From Mycobacterium sp. ST-F2 (lineage in GTDB: Bacteria; Actinomycetota; Actinomycetes; Mycobacteriales; Mycobacteriaceae), in assembly GCF_001905655.1 (NCBI RefSeq), contig NZ_JMHT01000057.1:90460-154459 (forward strand): a stretch of 64,000 nucleotides of DNA. The letters are read 5' to 3'. Positions 25,993 through 34,434 of the stretch are shown piece after piece. The notes under the pieces were generated by a model, which saw nothing but the letters and a program-made list of their open reading frames with translations, made no database searches and had not been told where the DNA came from. The translations under genes and the position numbers were made by a program. How positions within the stretch are numbered: the first letter of the stretch is position 1; the number at the start of each line of letters is the position of its first letter.

Positions 25993-27021
25993 GTGACTGA
26001 TCCCTACGCTCAACCCGCACCAGCGCGGCCTCCGACCGACGTCACTCAAGGCTTGAAGGTCGCCGGAATCGCCATGGCCGCCGCCGTCGGGCTGCATATC
26101 ATCAAATGGTTCCTGGTGTCGGCGTTCGGCACTGCCGGCTGGGTGCTGATACTGCTGATCCCGACCGGCGGCGGCGCATACCTGGTCTACCGCGGGCGCA
26201 ATCCGCAACGGGCCCACGGCCTGGAAGCCCAATTTCAGAACGCCGCCCGCACGGCCATGCAACAGATGACGACGCCGCGGCCGGCCGCACCCGTGGCACC
26301 CGTTACGCCGGTTGCGCCGCCCGCACCCGGCATGCCGACGGCACCGCAGGCGTACGGCCATCCCGGCTATCCCACACCCACGTACCCCGCCGCTGCCGCC
26401 AGGCCGGCTACCGGCACCAGCGCACTGCCCAGCATCCTCATGCTCGTGCCCAGCCTGCTGGCGTACGTCGCGGTCTACAACTCGACCAGCTTCAGCTCGG
26501 TCTGGCAGCCGTGGTGGATTCTCAACGGCCTCAATGCCTTCTTCTTGATCTGCGCGGCAGCCCGTGCAATCACTCCGGCGCGCCGGGTGCCGACCGTACT
26601 TGTCGCGTTGTGCGGCGTCGTCCTGCACGGTCTGGCCACCAGCCCGTCCGGTGACGTCAACCTCATCAAGCTGTTGTCCACCAAGAAGTACTACGAGGGC
26701 GTCAGCTACTCGGTGCCGCCGACGGACCTGATGCCCTTGCTGGTGAATGCGGCGACGATCTCGGCATTCGTGTTCGTCCTGGCATGGGGTATTTCACGAC
26801 GGCAGGGCGCCTGGGCTGTCGGACTGATTCCGACGGCGCTGTTGATCTGGTGGTCGGTCTGGTACCAGCAACACGAAGGCATCGGCCAGCCCGTGTGGTT
26901 CGGCTTCTGGCTGGCCAACATCGGCGTTTTCATCGGGGGCTGCCTGGCGTGCTGGGCCGTTGATGCGATGAGTAAGCCGCGGAGTGTCGTTCCGCCGCAA
27001 CAGTATCCGAACCATGCCTGA
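25993..27021 (+). CDS. Polytopic membrane protein, unknown function
   Basis: 342 residues starting at GTG 25993, 30 nt after the preceding gene and probably in the same transcript. Two helices (LKVAGIAMAAAVGLHIIKW; GWVLILLIPTGGGAYLVY) come first, then a Pro/Ala-rich linker, then about six more helices starting at LPSILMLVPSLLAYVAVYN. The loop GDVNLIKLLSTKKYYEGVSYSVPPTDLM is the longest polar stretch. No catalytic motif seen; not recognised. Co-location with the two preceding membrane genes suggests a shared envelope role. Confidence 0.72.
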   Translation: MTDPYAQPAPARPPTDVTQGLKVAGIAMAAAVGLHIIKWFLVSAFGTAGWVLILLIPTGGGAYLVYRGRNPQRAHGLEAQFQNAARTAMQQMTTPRPAAPVAPVTPVAPPAPGMPTAPQAYGHPGYPTPTYPAAAARPATGTSALPSILMLVPSLLAYVAVYNSTSFSSVWQPWWILNGLNAFFLICAAARAITPARRVPTVLVALCGVVLHGLATSPSGDVNLIKLLSTKKYYEGVSYSVPPTDLMPLLVNAATISAFVFVLAWGISRRQGAWAVGLIPTALLIWWSVWYQQHEGIGQPVWFGFWLANIGVFIGGCLACWAVDAMSKPRSVVPPQQYPNHA

Positions 27022-27106
27022 GCAAGCATCAATCCAACGCGGCCATGGGCCGAGCGGAGGGCATCAGCCCGATGACCGAGCTAGCCGGGAAGTGACGAAT
27101 CCCGGC

Positions 27107-27742
27107 TCAGTCGCGCTGAGCCATCCCTCGCGCCAATCGGAGCAACATCTCGGTGAACACCACGTCGGTGTCGACGCCGTCCATCACGCCTGTCATCTCC
27201 AGCAGCACGAAACCGTGCAACGCCGACCAGAACTCCAGCGCCGCGTAGAACGCGTTCTCGCCGTCCAAGCCGTACGAGGCCAGCACCTCGATGATCGGTC
27301 CCGCTGCCGCGTGCGTCGCCGCCGTGTACTCGGGGTCGTCGCCGCCCAGCGGCATCCGGGTGAACGCCGAGTACCGGCCCGGATGGTGATGGGCATAGCT
27401 GCGGTAGGCGCTGGCCATCGACATCACCGCGTCGTCCCGGCTGCGCCCCTCACCCACGGTGTTGAGCATGCCGATGATGTCGTCGATGACGCGCATCCGA
27501 ACCGTTCGGCGCAGGTCATCAAGGCTTTGCACATGGTTGTACAACGACGGGCCCTTGGTGCCCAGCTGGTTGGCCAGCGCGTTGATGGTCAGTGCGTCCC
27601 AGCCCTCGCGGTCCAGGAACGTCAGGGCCGCGTTGACGATCGAGTCCCGGCTGAGCTTGGTGGTCCGCGCCGTCGCCCGCGACCGCGCCGGCGCAGCCGG
27701 TCGGGTTTCCCCAACCGCTTGCGACTCTGGCCGTGGTGCCAT
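27107..27742 (-). CDS. TetR-family transcriptional regulator
   Basis: 211 residues. The DNA-binding domain is SRDSIVNAALTFLDREGWDALTINALANQLGTKGPSLYNHVQSLDDLRR at about 30-80, and the C-terminal half matches the TetR_C WHG-type domain (SAYRSYAHHHPGRYSAFTRMPLGG; FWSALHGFVLLEMTG). Target unknown; it is divergent from the DUF3060 genes 240 nt away. The ATG at 27742 has GGAGGA 9 nt upstream and is preferred over one 12 codons earlier. Confidence 0.85.
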   Translation of the reverse strand: MAPRPESQAVGETRPAAPARSRATARTTKLSRDSIVNAALTFLDREGWDALTINALANQLGTKGPSLYNHVQSLDDLRRTVRMRVIDDIIGMLNTVGEGRSRDDAVMSMASAYRSYAHHHPGRYSAFTRMPLGGDDPEYTAATHAAAGPIIEVLASYGLDGENAFYAALEFWSALHGFVLLEMTGVMDGVDTDVVFTEMLLRLARGMAQRD

Positions 27743-27983
27743 CTGCCCGTTCCTCCGGTGTTCGGTTCTCGGTTCCACCGGCCGCGGCGCGGCCAGCTAA
27801 CTAATGACTCTAACCTCTAGACGCTGCGGATACGTCGCCATTTGGGCGCAACCTGTAACCGCGTCTCATGGCGAGTCCCACAGAACGGGCGAACCGCCTC
27901 CGCAGCACCTACCTCGCAACGTAGGCTCCCAGATACCGAACAACGGTGCACAACATTGCCAGACCAGAACGAAGGGGACCATC

Positions 27984-28352
27984 GTGAGTCGTAGAGCATG
28001 GGGAACCGCATTGGTTGCCGGACTGCTGACGGTCCCGCTCACGGTCGGCGCACCGAACGCCGCTGCGGTCAACGACGACACCCACATCACCGGGCAGGGC
28101 ATCACCCAGACCCTCGACTGCCACAACGGCACCTTGTTCGTCAACGGAACCGGCAACATCATCACCGCCTTCGGCACCTGCTGGGCGGTGACCGTCCAGG
28201 GCTCGCACAACACCGTCATCGCCGACACGGTCGTCAACGACGTCACCGTCTACGGCTTCGATCAGAACGTGATGTTCCACAATGGGGATCCGGCACTGAT
28301 CGACATCGGACGCCAACTGGGTCTGGGCAACCGGCTGAACAAGATTCCCTGA
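27984..28352 (+). CDS. Secreted DUF3060 protein
   Basis: 122 residues with a Sec-type signal peptide (basic start, then WGTALVAGLLTVPLTVGAPNAAA). The mature part is a short beta-solenoid-like DUF3060 repeat (ITGQGITQTLDCHNGTLFVNGTGNIITAFGTC, described by segment) with spaced Gly/Asn and two Cys. Function of the family is unknown. GTG start at 27984 with GAAGGGG 6 nt upstream. Followed 47 nt later by a lipoprotein of the same family, suggesting duplication. Confidence 0.8.
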   Translation: MSRRAWGTALVAGLLTVPLTVGAPNAAAVNDDTHITGQGITQTLDCHNGTLFVNGTGNIITAFGTCWAVTVQGSHNTVIADTVVNDVTVYGFDQNVMFHNGDPALIDIGRQLGLGNRLNKIP

Positions 28353-28399
28353 CCGCGTCCGCACCAGGTGCCAGTAACGCCGACACGGAGGGACACCGC

Positions 28400-28831
28400 A
28401 TGACCGCCAACCGAATCGCGATCGCGGCGGGCATCGTCGCCACTGCCGCCCTGGTGCTGACCGGCTGCGGATCGCAGGACAGCAAGACCGGTGGCGCGAG
28501 TTCGAGCGCTGCAGGCACCGGCGGCACGTCCGCGGCCCCCACCACGGCACAGGTCGAGGTCGGCAACACCATCAACTACAGCGCAGTGGGGACAACGCGC
28601 GAAATCGATTGCGCCAACGGCAAATCACTGACTGTCGGCGGTGCCAACAACACACTGACGGTCAAGGGCACCTGCGCGAAGGCCAACATCGGCGGTACCG
28701 ACAACAAAGTGACCTTCGACAAGGTCGACCAGGAGCTCGACGTCGTCGGCATGCACGCCACCGTCACCTACAAGGACGGGTCGCCGAAGGTCACCAACAC
28801 CGGGACCGGCAACACCGTCACCAAGGGCTAG
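28400..28831 (+). CDS. DUF3060 lipoprotein
   Basis: 143 residues. The N-terminal signal ends in the lipobox LVLTGC, so Cys at about position 23 would be lipidated and anchored in the membrane. A Ser/Thr/Gly-rich linker precedes the DUF3060 domain (REIDCANGKSLTVGGANNTLTVKGTC, NIGGTDNKVTF). Same domain as the gene just upstream, with which it probably forms an operon. ATG at 28400 with GGAGGG about 8 nt upstream. It ends 3 nt from the convergent enoyl-CoA hydratase gene. Role unknown. Confidence 0.82.
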   Translation: MTANRIAIAAGIVATAALVLTGCGSQDSKTGGASSSAAGTGGTSAAPTTAQVEVGNTINYSAVGTTREIDCANGKSLTVGGANNTLTVKGTCAKANIGGTDNKVTFDKVDQELDVVGMHATVTYKDGSPKVTNTGTGNTVTKG

Positions 28832-28834
28832 CTT

Positions 28835-29599
28835 TCACGCCTGAGCGCCGTGCCGGCCCGCTCCGCCGGCGAACCGCTGCGCGCCGGCGATCGACTCCTC
28901 GGCCACCTGCACCAGACTGGCAAATTCGAATTCCATTGCGGATTCCTCGGATTCACCCCACTGGCGGAGCGCGGACATCCGGTCGGCCCGCAGGCACAAC
29001 TGCGGCAGCGCGGCCAACTGGTGGGCCAGTTCTTCGGCCTTCTCGCGGGCCTGCCCGTGCGGCACCACCCGATTGGCCAAGCCGATCTGCAGCGCTTCGG
29101 CGGCGTCGACGGCGCGGCCGGTGAGGATCAGGTCCATCGCGCGACTGTGCCCGATCAGCCGCGGCAACCGGACCGTGCCGCCGTCGATGAGCGGGACGCC
29201 CCAACGCCGGCAGAACACCCCGAACGTCGCATCCTCCTCGACGACCCGCAGGTCGCACCACACCGCGAGCTCCAGTCCCCCGGCGACGGCGTAGCCGCTG
29301 ACCGCGGCGATGACGGGCTTGGACAACATCATCCGGCTCGGCCCCATGGGCCCGGGCCCCGTCCGGTGCGTCTGGTTCATCTCCGGGGTGCCGAACGCCT
29401 TGAGATCGGCTCCGGCGCAGAAGGTTCCGTGATCTCCCCACAGCACCGCGACGGATGCGGAGTCGTCACGGTCGAATTCGTCGAACGCCTGGTAGAGCGC
29501 CGCTGCCGTCGGTCCGTTGACGGCGTTGCGGGCTGCGGGCCGGTCGATGATGACGGTCGTCACCGGTCCGTTCTTCTCGACACGCACGGGCTCGGTCAT
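28835..29599 (-). CDS. echA5: Enoyl-CoA hydratase/isomerase family protein
   Basis: A 254-residue crotonase-fold enzyme. The oxyanion-hole segments are GTFCAGADLKAFG (about 58-70) and VSGYAVAGGLELAVWCDLRV (about 100-118). Of the two catalytic carboxylates of classic hydratases, the first falls in the GGLELAVW context, while the second position reads WGVPLIDGGTVRLPRL, lacking the usual Glu, so hydratase activity is uncertain and isomerase, hydrolase or other crotonase chemistry is possible. Symbol is by operon position (Rv0675-like). ATG overlaps the paaX-type gene's stop by 4 nt. Confidence 0.82.
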   Translation of the reverse strand: MTEPVRVEKNGPVTTVIIDRPAARNAVNGPTAAALYQAFDEFDRDDSASVAVLWGDHGTFCAGADLKAFGTPEMNQTHRTGPGPMGPSRMMLSKPVIAAVSGYAVAGGLELAVWCDLRVVEEDATFGVFCRRWGVPLIDGGTVRLPRLIGHSRAMDLILTGRAVDAAEALQIGLANRVVPHGQAREKAEELAHQLAALPQLCLRADRMSALRQWGESEESAMEFEFASLVQVAEESIAGAQRFAGGAGRHGAQA

Positions 29600-30321
29600 G
29601 ATGCCTCCATCGGTTCATCGCGCCGCCCGGTCAGTTCGGCGGCGAAGTCTGCGTAGGCCTGCCGCAGCTGCTGTCCGGGCCAGTCGGCCGGGAGCAGTTC
29701 TGCGGGCAGGACCGGGTCGGCCAACAGGTGCCGCACGATTGCGGCCGCGGCGACGAAGCGGCCGGGAATGTCTGTCGCCGAGGCGATCTCGTCGAGCAGT
29801 TGCTGTGCGGTGGCGATCCAGGAGGGCAGGTCCCACAAGAGCGCGACCAGCCCCGCGGGGTCGTCGTCGCGGCTGGTCAGTACCCGGGCATTCGCCGTGA
29901 TCTCCTCGGGGAGATCGGTGGCCAGATTGGCCGGGCGCAGCCACAGGCCCTCGCGGAGTTCTCCGAACCGGTTCTGCAGCAGATCGTTTCGCAGGTCGGC
30001 CCGCGTGCGCGCATCAGCGCCGATGGTGGTGATGACGACCGTCGTCCAGTCACCATGCCACGGGCGGGTTTTCGGGTCGATGGCGGCATCCTGCCGGCGT
30101 TGCCGCGCCAGCAGGCGGTCGGCGAGCCGGTAGCCGTCGGCCGAGCGCACCAGGTCGCCGGCGCTGACCATCCTGGTCAGCGCCACCCGCAGCGTCTGCT
30201 CCTTGATGTCGAAATCCGAAGTGAGCCGCACCAACTCGGCCGCGGAAGCCCACGCCGGGTGAGCACCCAGCAGGACGCTCAGCACCACCGACCGCGCGGT
30301 CATCCGCTTCAGATCAGCCAT
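29596..30321 (-). CDS. PaaX-family transcriptional regulator
   Basis: 241 residues. The winged-helix N-terminus (SVVLSVLLGAHPAWASAAELVRLTSDFDIKEQTLRVALTRMVSAGDLVR) and the central PWHGDWTTVVITT segment are PaaX hallmarks. PaaX represses phenylacetate catabolism by sensing phenylacetyl-CoA; here it lies inside an acyl-CoA dehydrogenase/crotonase operon, so it probably senses an aromatic or other acyl-CoA and controls this operon. ATG at 30321, 5 nt after the echA4-type gene; counterpart of Rv0674 by position. Confidence 0.85.
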   Translation of the reverse strand: MADLKRMTARSVVLSVLLGAHPAWASAAELVRLTSDFDIKEQTLRVALTRMVSAGDLVRSADGYRLADRLLARQRRQDAAIDPKTRPWHGDWTTVVITTIGADARTRADLRNDLLQNRFGELREGLWLRPANLATDLPEEITANARVLTSRDDDPAGLVALLWDLPSWIATAQQLLDEIASATDIPGRFVAAAAIVRHLLADPVLPAELLPADWPGQQLRQAYADFAAELTGRRDEPMEAS

Positions 30322-30326
30322 GGCCG

Positions 30327-31241
30327 TCAGACCCCGGAGGCAACCCGGCCCGCATCCCCGAACGGATCATCACGGTGCCGCACCGCCTGCCGGAACCCGT
30401 GCTCGACGGCGTCGGCGACGAACGCGTGGCCCTCGGGCGTGTGCCGGGCGATGCCGTCGAACACCGTGCTGACCATCCGGCTGGTCGCGATCCCCTGCTG
30501 CAGCAGCGACGTGTTGCACGCGAGCTTCGCCATGATCAGCTGGTTGACGGGCATCGCCGCGATCCGGGCGACAAGCCGCTCGGTGCGCTCCTCCAGGTCC
30601 TCGGGCTCCGGGGCCTCGACCGCCAAACCCCACTCGGCGGCCTGCGCCCCGGTGATGCAATCCCCCGTGAACAGCAGGCGTTTCGCGCGCTGGTCACCGA
30701 GGCGATGCGCCCACAGCCCGGCGGCGGGCACGCCCCACACCCGCATCGGCGGATAGCCGATCTTGGCGTCGGAGGCCGCGATCACCTGGTCGGCGTGCAG
30801 CGCGATGTCCGTGCCGCCGGCCACGCAGTAGCCGTGAATCTTGACCACTGTCGGCTTGTCGCAGTGCATCAGGCTCGAGAAGCCGCGGACGAAGCGACTC
30901 ATCATCTGATAGTCGATCATCGGGTCCCAGGGCTGGTTCGGCAGGTGGTTGACGGCCTGGGTCTTGCCGTCGAGCACCGTGCCCTGGTGCTCCGCGCCGC
31001 CGGCGGCTCCGGTGCCGTCGGCGTACGCGCTCAAATCGAAACCGGCGCAAAAGCCTTCGCCCCGGCCGGACACCAGGATCACGTGCACGTTCGGATCGAG
31101 GTCGGCCCGCTCGACGCACGCGGCCAGCTCCAGCGGGGTGTCCGCCACGATCGAGTTGCCCTTTTCCGGACGGTTGAACGTGATCCGGGCGACGCGATCG
31201 GTGACCTCGTAGGTCATGGTCTTCAGGCTGTCGAAATCCAC
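30327..31241 (-). CDS. echA4: Enoyl-CoA hydratase/isomerase family protein
   Basis: A 304-residue crotonase-fold protein, longer than the usual ~260 because of an insert around YADGTGAAGGAEHQGTVLDGKTQAVNHLPNQP. Oxyanion segments are GEGFCAGFDLSAY and IHGYCVAGGTDIALHADQVI; the expected Glu in the second motif is replaced (GGTDIAL), and the second region reads MRVWGVPAAGLW. The protein may therefore be a non-hydratase crotonase, as with other members that have this insert. GTG start at 31241 with GGAAAGG about 8 nt upstream. Second gene in the fadE8 operon. Confidence 0.82.
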   Translation of the reverse strand: MDFDSLKTMTYEVTDRVARITFNRPEKGNSIVADTPLELAACVERADLDPNVHVILVSGRGEGFCAGFDLSAYADGTGAAGGAEHQGTVLDGKTQAVNHLPNQPWDPMIDYQMMSRFVRGFSSLMHCDKPTVVKIHGYCVAGGTDIALHADQVIAASDAKIGYPPMRVWGVPAAGLWAHRLGDQRAKRLLFTGDCITGAQAAEWGLAVEAPEPEDLEERTERLVARIAAMPVNQLIMAKLACNTSLLQQGIATSRMVSTVFDGIARHTPEGHAFVADAVEHGFRQAVRHRDDPFGDAGRVASGV

Positions 31242-31289
31242 AAACTCACCTTTCCGAGAGCTGGGGGCACCCCAGTTCGGCAGTAGAAA

Positions 31290-32939
31290 TCAGCCCTTGA
31301 CCAGGGCGCGTTCGATGATGGGTGCGAGGTCGAGGCCCGTCGGCAGCGTGCCGAATGCGCCACCCCACTGGCGGTCGAGGCGGCTGACCAGGAACGCCTC
31401 GGCCACCGCGGGGTGGCCATGGCGAACCAGCAGCGCGCCCTGCAGGGCCAGCGAGATGTCCTCTGCCACTTTGCGTCCGCGGTATTCGAGCGTCTGCGGA
31501 TCGGTGAGCTGCGCCTTGAGCGCGTTTACGTGGGCGTCCAGGCGGAGGTCCTGCGCCTGCGCCAATTCGTCGAACAGCACCTCGATGCACTCGGGCTTGG
31601 TGGCCATGGCACGCAGCGTGTCGAGCGCGCTGACGTTGCCCGAGCCTTCCCAGATGCCCATCAGCGGCGCCTCGCGGTACAGTCGCGGCATGCCCGATTC
31701 CTCGGCATAACCGTTGCCGCCGAAGCACTCCATGGCCTCCGCGGCGTGCGGCGTCGCGCGCTTGCACACCCAGTACTTCGCCGCGGCCAAACCGATTCGG
31801 CGGAAGAGGCTTTCGCGCTCGTCACCGCGCACGGCGCGGTCGGTGGCGCCGGCCATGCGCATCGCCAGCATGGTGGCCGCCTCGGCCTCGACGGCCATGT
31901 CGGCCAGCACATTGCGCATCAGTGGCTGATCGATCAGGTACGCGCCGAAGGCCTTCCGGTGCTGGGCGTGGTGCACGGCCTGCGTCAGACCGGTGCGCAT
32001 GCTGGTGGCGCTGCCCAGCGTGCAGTCCAGGCGGGTCAGGTTGACCATCTCGATGATGGTCGGCACGCCGCGGCCTTCTTCACCGACCAGCCAGACCGTC
32101 GCACCGTCGTACTCGATCTCGCTGGAGGCGTTGGCGTGATTGCCGAGCTTGTCCTTGAGCCGCTGGATGAACATGCGGTTGCGGGTGCCGTCGGGCAGCA
32201 CGCGGGGCAGGAAGAAGCACGACAGTCCCCCGGGCGCCTGGGCGAGGACGAGGAACATGTCGCCCATCGGTGCCGACGTAAACCACTTGTGGCCGCGCAG
32301 CGAGTAGCTGCCGTCGCCGTTGGGCGTGGCCTGAGTGGTGCCGGCGCGGACGTCGGAGCCGCCCTGCTTCTCGGTCATCGACATGCCGGCGGTGATACCT
32401 GCTTTGGTGGCAGGCACTTTCAGGTCGGGGTCGTACACCCGGCTGGTCAGCAGCGGTTCGTAGATCTTCGACAGTTCGGGGTTGAACCGCAGCGCCGGCA
32501 CGACGGCGTAGGTCATCGAGATCGGGCAGACGTGTCCCGGCTCCGGGGTCCAGGCCGACATCTTCGCCGCGCGGACGACGTGCGCGCCCGGACGGTCGTC
32601 GGCCCAGGGTGCGCCGTGCAGGCCGTGCGTCACCGCGGCGTTCATCAGATGGTGGTAGGCGGGGTCGTACTCGACCTCGTCGACGCGGTGCCCGTAGCGG
32701 TCGTGCGTGTGCAGGATCGGGACGTTGCGGTCCGCGAGTTCACCCCAGCGCTGCGCTTTGCGACTGCCGCCGAGTTCGCCGACGGCGTGCACCTCGTCGA
32801 CGCCCCACTCCCCGCCCTCGCGGATCAGCGCCTCGGCGAGCGCCGGGAAGGTCGCGGGGTTGTAGTTCTCGAGCGGCGGAACCTGATTGGTGACGACATG
32901 CGTGTCCGCGGACGCGAGGAGCAATGGGCGATCGGTCAT
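31290..32939 (-). CDS. fadE8: Acyl-CoA dehydrogenase (FadE8/AidB type)
   Basis: 549 residues, the long AidB-like class. Motifs include the flavin-binding GMSMTEKQGGSDVRAGTT at about 190-207, LRGHKWFTSAPMGDMFLVLAQ, the FIQRLKDKLGNHANASSEIEYDGA stretch, and CFGGNGYAEESGMPRLYREAPLMGIWEGSGNV near the C-terminus, with the RxxP-like EAPL and Glu region typical of the family. It oxidises an acyl-CoA or acts as a DNA-associated flavoprotein as AidB does. First gene of fadE8-echA4-paaX-echA5. The proposed -10 lies 7 nt before the ATG, suggesting a leaderless mRNA. Confidence 0.88.
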   Translation of the reverse strand: MTDRPLLLASADTHVVTNQVPPLENYNPATFPALAEALIREGGEWGVDEVHAVGELGGSRKAQRWGELADRNVPILHTHDRYGHRVDEVEYDPAYHHLMNAAVTHGLHGAPWADDRPGAHVVRAAKMSAWTPEPGHVCPISMTYAVVPALRFNPELSKIYEPLLTSRVYDPDLKVPATKAGITAGMSMTEKQGGSDVRAGTTQATPNGDGSYSLRGHKWFTSAPMGDMFLVLAQAPGGLSCFFLPRVLPDGTRNRMFIQRLKDKLGNHANASSEIEYDGATVWLVGEEGRGVPTIIEMVNLTRLDCTLGSATSMRTGLTQAVHHAQHRKAFGAYLIDQPLMRNVLADMAVEAEAATMLAMRMAGATDRAVRGDERESLFRRIGLAAAKYWVCKRATPHAAEAMECFGGNGYAEESGMPRLYREAPLMGIWEGSGNVSALDTLRAMATKPECIEVLFDELAQAQDLRLDAHVNALKAQLTDPQTLEYRGRKVAEDISLALQGALLVRHGHPAVAEAFLVSRLDRQWGGAFGTLPTGLDLAPIIERALVKG

Positions 32940-32946
32940 GCCTTCA

Positions 32947-32974
32947 ATGTTACATATTTACGACAGTCGCACAA
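32947..32974 (-). promoter_or_regulatory. Candidate fadE8 promoter (leaderless mRNA)
   Basis: On the minus strand TTGTGC (32969-32974), 16 nt, then TAACAT (32947-32952), which has the TAnnnT form. The end of the -10 is 7 nt before the fadE8 ATG at 32939, so transcription would begin at the start codon itself. Confidence 0.5.
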
Positions 32975-32990
32975 GAACTGTATATAGCCG

Positions 32991-34403
32991 CTAGTGGCGC
33001 GTTACGACCTCGGTGGCGCGATCACCGCGGTGCACGAAGTACCCCAGCGTCACGATGACGAACCAGATGGCACCCACCAGGATCGCGGTCCGTCCGTCGT
33101 CGGTGAGGAACAGCAGCACGACCACCAGCGCCAGGAAGCCGAGCGCCAGGAACGTCGTGACAGGCGCCCCGGGCAGTCGGTAATCCGATGCCGGCAACAC
33201 GCCCTCGGCGACCCGCCGGCGATAGATCAGGTGCGACACCAGGATCGAGCCCCACACGAAGATGATGCCGATGGTCGACACCGAGGTGATGTACGCGAAC
33301 GCCTTGTCCGGCGACAGGTAATTCACCAGGACGCCGACGCCCATGGTCAGGACCGAGAAGCAGATGGCGAGCATCGGCACGTGCCGGCTGCTCAGCGCCT
33401 GCAGGCCGGCGGGTGCATCACCGCGCTGGGCCAGGCTGCGCACCATGCGGCCCGTCGAATAGATCCCCGAGTTGCATGACGACAGCGCCGCCGTCAGCAG
33501 GATGAAGTTCACGATGCCCGCGGCCGCCGGAATGTTGAGGTACTGGAACACCGCGACGAACGGGCTCTGCCCGGCGTGGTAATTCCGCCAGCCCTGCACC
33601 GACAGGATCACGATCAGCGCGCCGACGTAGAACAGGCCGATGCGGAAGGGCAGCGTGTTGATGGCCTTGCGCAGCGTCACCTTCGGGTTCTCGGCCTCAC
33701 CCGCGGTGACACCGACCAGCTCGACACCGACGTAGGCGAACACCACGATCTGCAGGCTCAGCAACGCCGAGCTGAAGCCCGTCGGGAAGAAGCCGCCGTC
33801 GTTCCACAGGTTCGTCACGCTCGGACCGGTGGCCGGGCCGAATCCGGCGATCGGCAACAGGACCCCGATGCCGATGAGGATCATGCCGATGATCGCGGTG
33901 ACCTTGATCATCGAGAACCAGAACTCGGCCTCACCGAAGATCTTCACCGAGATCAGGTTCGCCACGAACAGCACCAACAGGACGACCAGCGCCGTCACCC
34001 ACTGCGGGATGTCGTGCCCCCACGGCCAGTACTGCACGTACTTACCGGCGACGGTGATCTCGGCCATGCAGGTCGTCGCCCACACCGCCCAGTACGTCCA
34101 GCCGTTCGCGAACCCGGCGAACCGGCCCATGAACTCCTCGGCGTACTCCGAGATGCTGCCCGACACCGGGCGGTACACCAGCAACTCACCGAGCGCCCGC
34201 ATGATGACGAACACCGCGAGACCGGCCAGCAGGTAGGCCAGGATCAGCGCCGGGCCGGCCTTCTCGATGGCCCCGCCCGCGCCGTAGAACAGGCCGGTTC
34301 CGATGGCCCCGCCGATCGCGATCATCTGCACGGTGCGCGCAGACAGGCCACGTTCATATCCGGCGTCGGGGGTCTCTGCTACCTCAGTGTTGGCGTCTTG
34401 CAC
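32991..34403 (-). CDS. Amino acid permease (APC family)
   Basis: A 470-residue transporter with about 12 transmembrane helices. The family signature is the N-terminal IAIGGAIGTGLFYGAGGAIEKAGP at about residues 26-50, followed by ELLVYRPVSGSISEYAEEFMGRFAGFANGWTYW, close to AnsP/CycA/GabP-like amino acid:proton symporters. Exact substrate cannot be set. GTG start at 34403. Single gene; a 16-bp repeat shared with 685-700 lies just upstream (34417-34432). Confidence 0.87.
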   Translation of the reverse strand: MQDANTEVAETPDAGYERGLSARTVQMIAIGGAIGTGLFYGAGGAIEKAGPALILAYLLAGLAVFVIMRALGELLVYRPVSGSISEYAEEFMGRFAGFANGWTYWAVWATTCMAEITVAGKYVQYWPWGHDIPQWVTALVVLLVLFVANLISVKIFGEAEFWFSMIKVTAIIGMILIGIGVLLPIAGFGPATGPSVTNLWNDGGFFPTGFSSALLSLQIVVFAYVGVELVGVTAGEAENPKVTLRKAINTLPFRIGLFYVGALIVILSVQGWRNYHAGQSPFVAVFQYLNIPAAAGIVNFILLTAALSSCNSGIYSTGRMVRSLAQRGDAPAGLQALSSRHVPMLAICFSVLTMGVGVLVNYLSPDKAFAYITSVSTIGIIFVWGSILVSHLIYRRRVAEGVLPASDYRLPGAPVTTFLALGFLALVVVLLFLTDDGRTAILVGAIWFVIVTLGYFVHRGDRATEVVTRH

Positions 34404-34416
34404 CCGAAGGGTCTAC

Positions 34417-34432
34417 CACAATTGACTGTGCG
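34417..34432. repeat. 16-bp intergenic repeat, copy 2 of 2
   Basis: CACAATTGACTGTGCG, identical to 685-700. It lies in the 31-nt gap between the permease start (34403) and the stop of the endonuclease IV gene (34435), so it could be a binding site affecting the permease. Confidence 0.4.
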
Positions 34433-34434
34433 GA

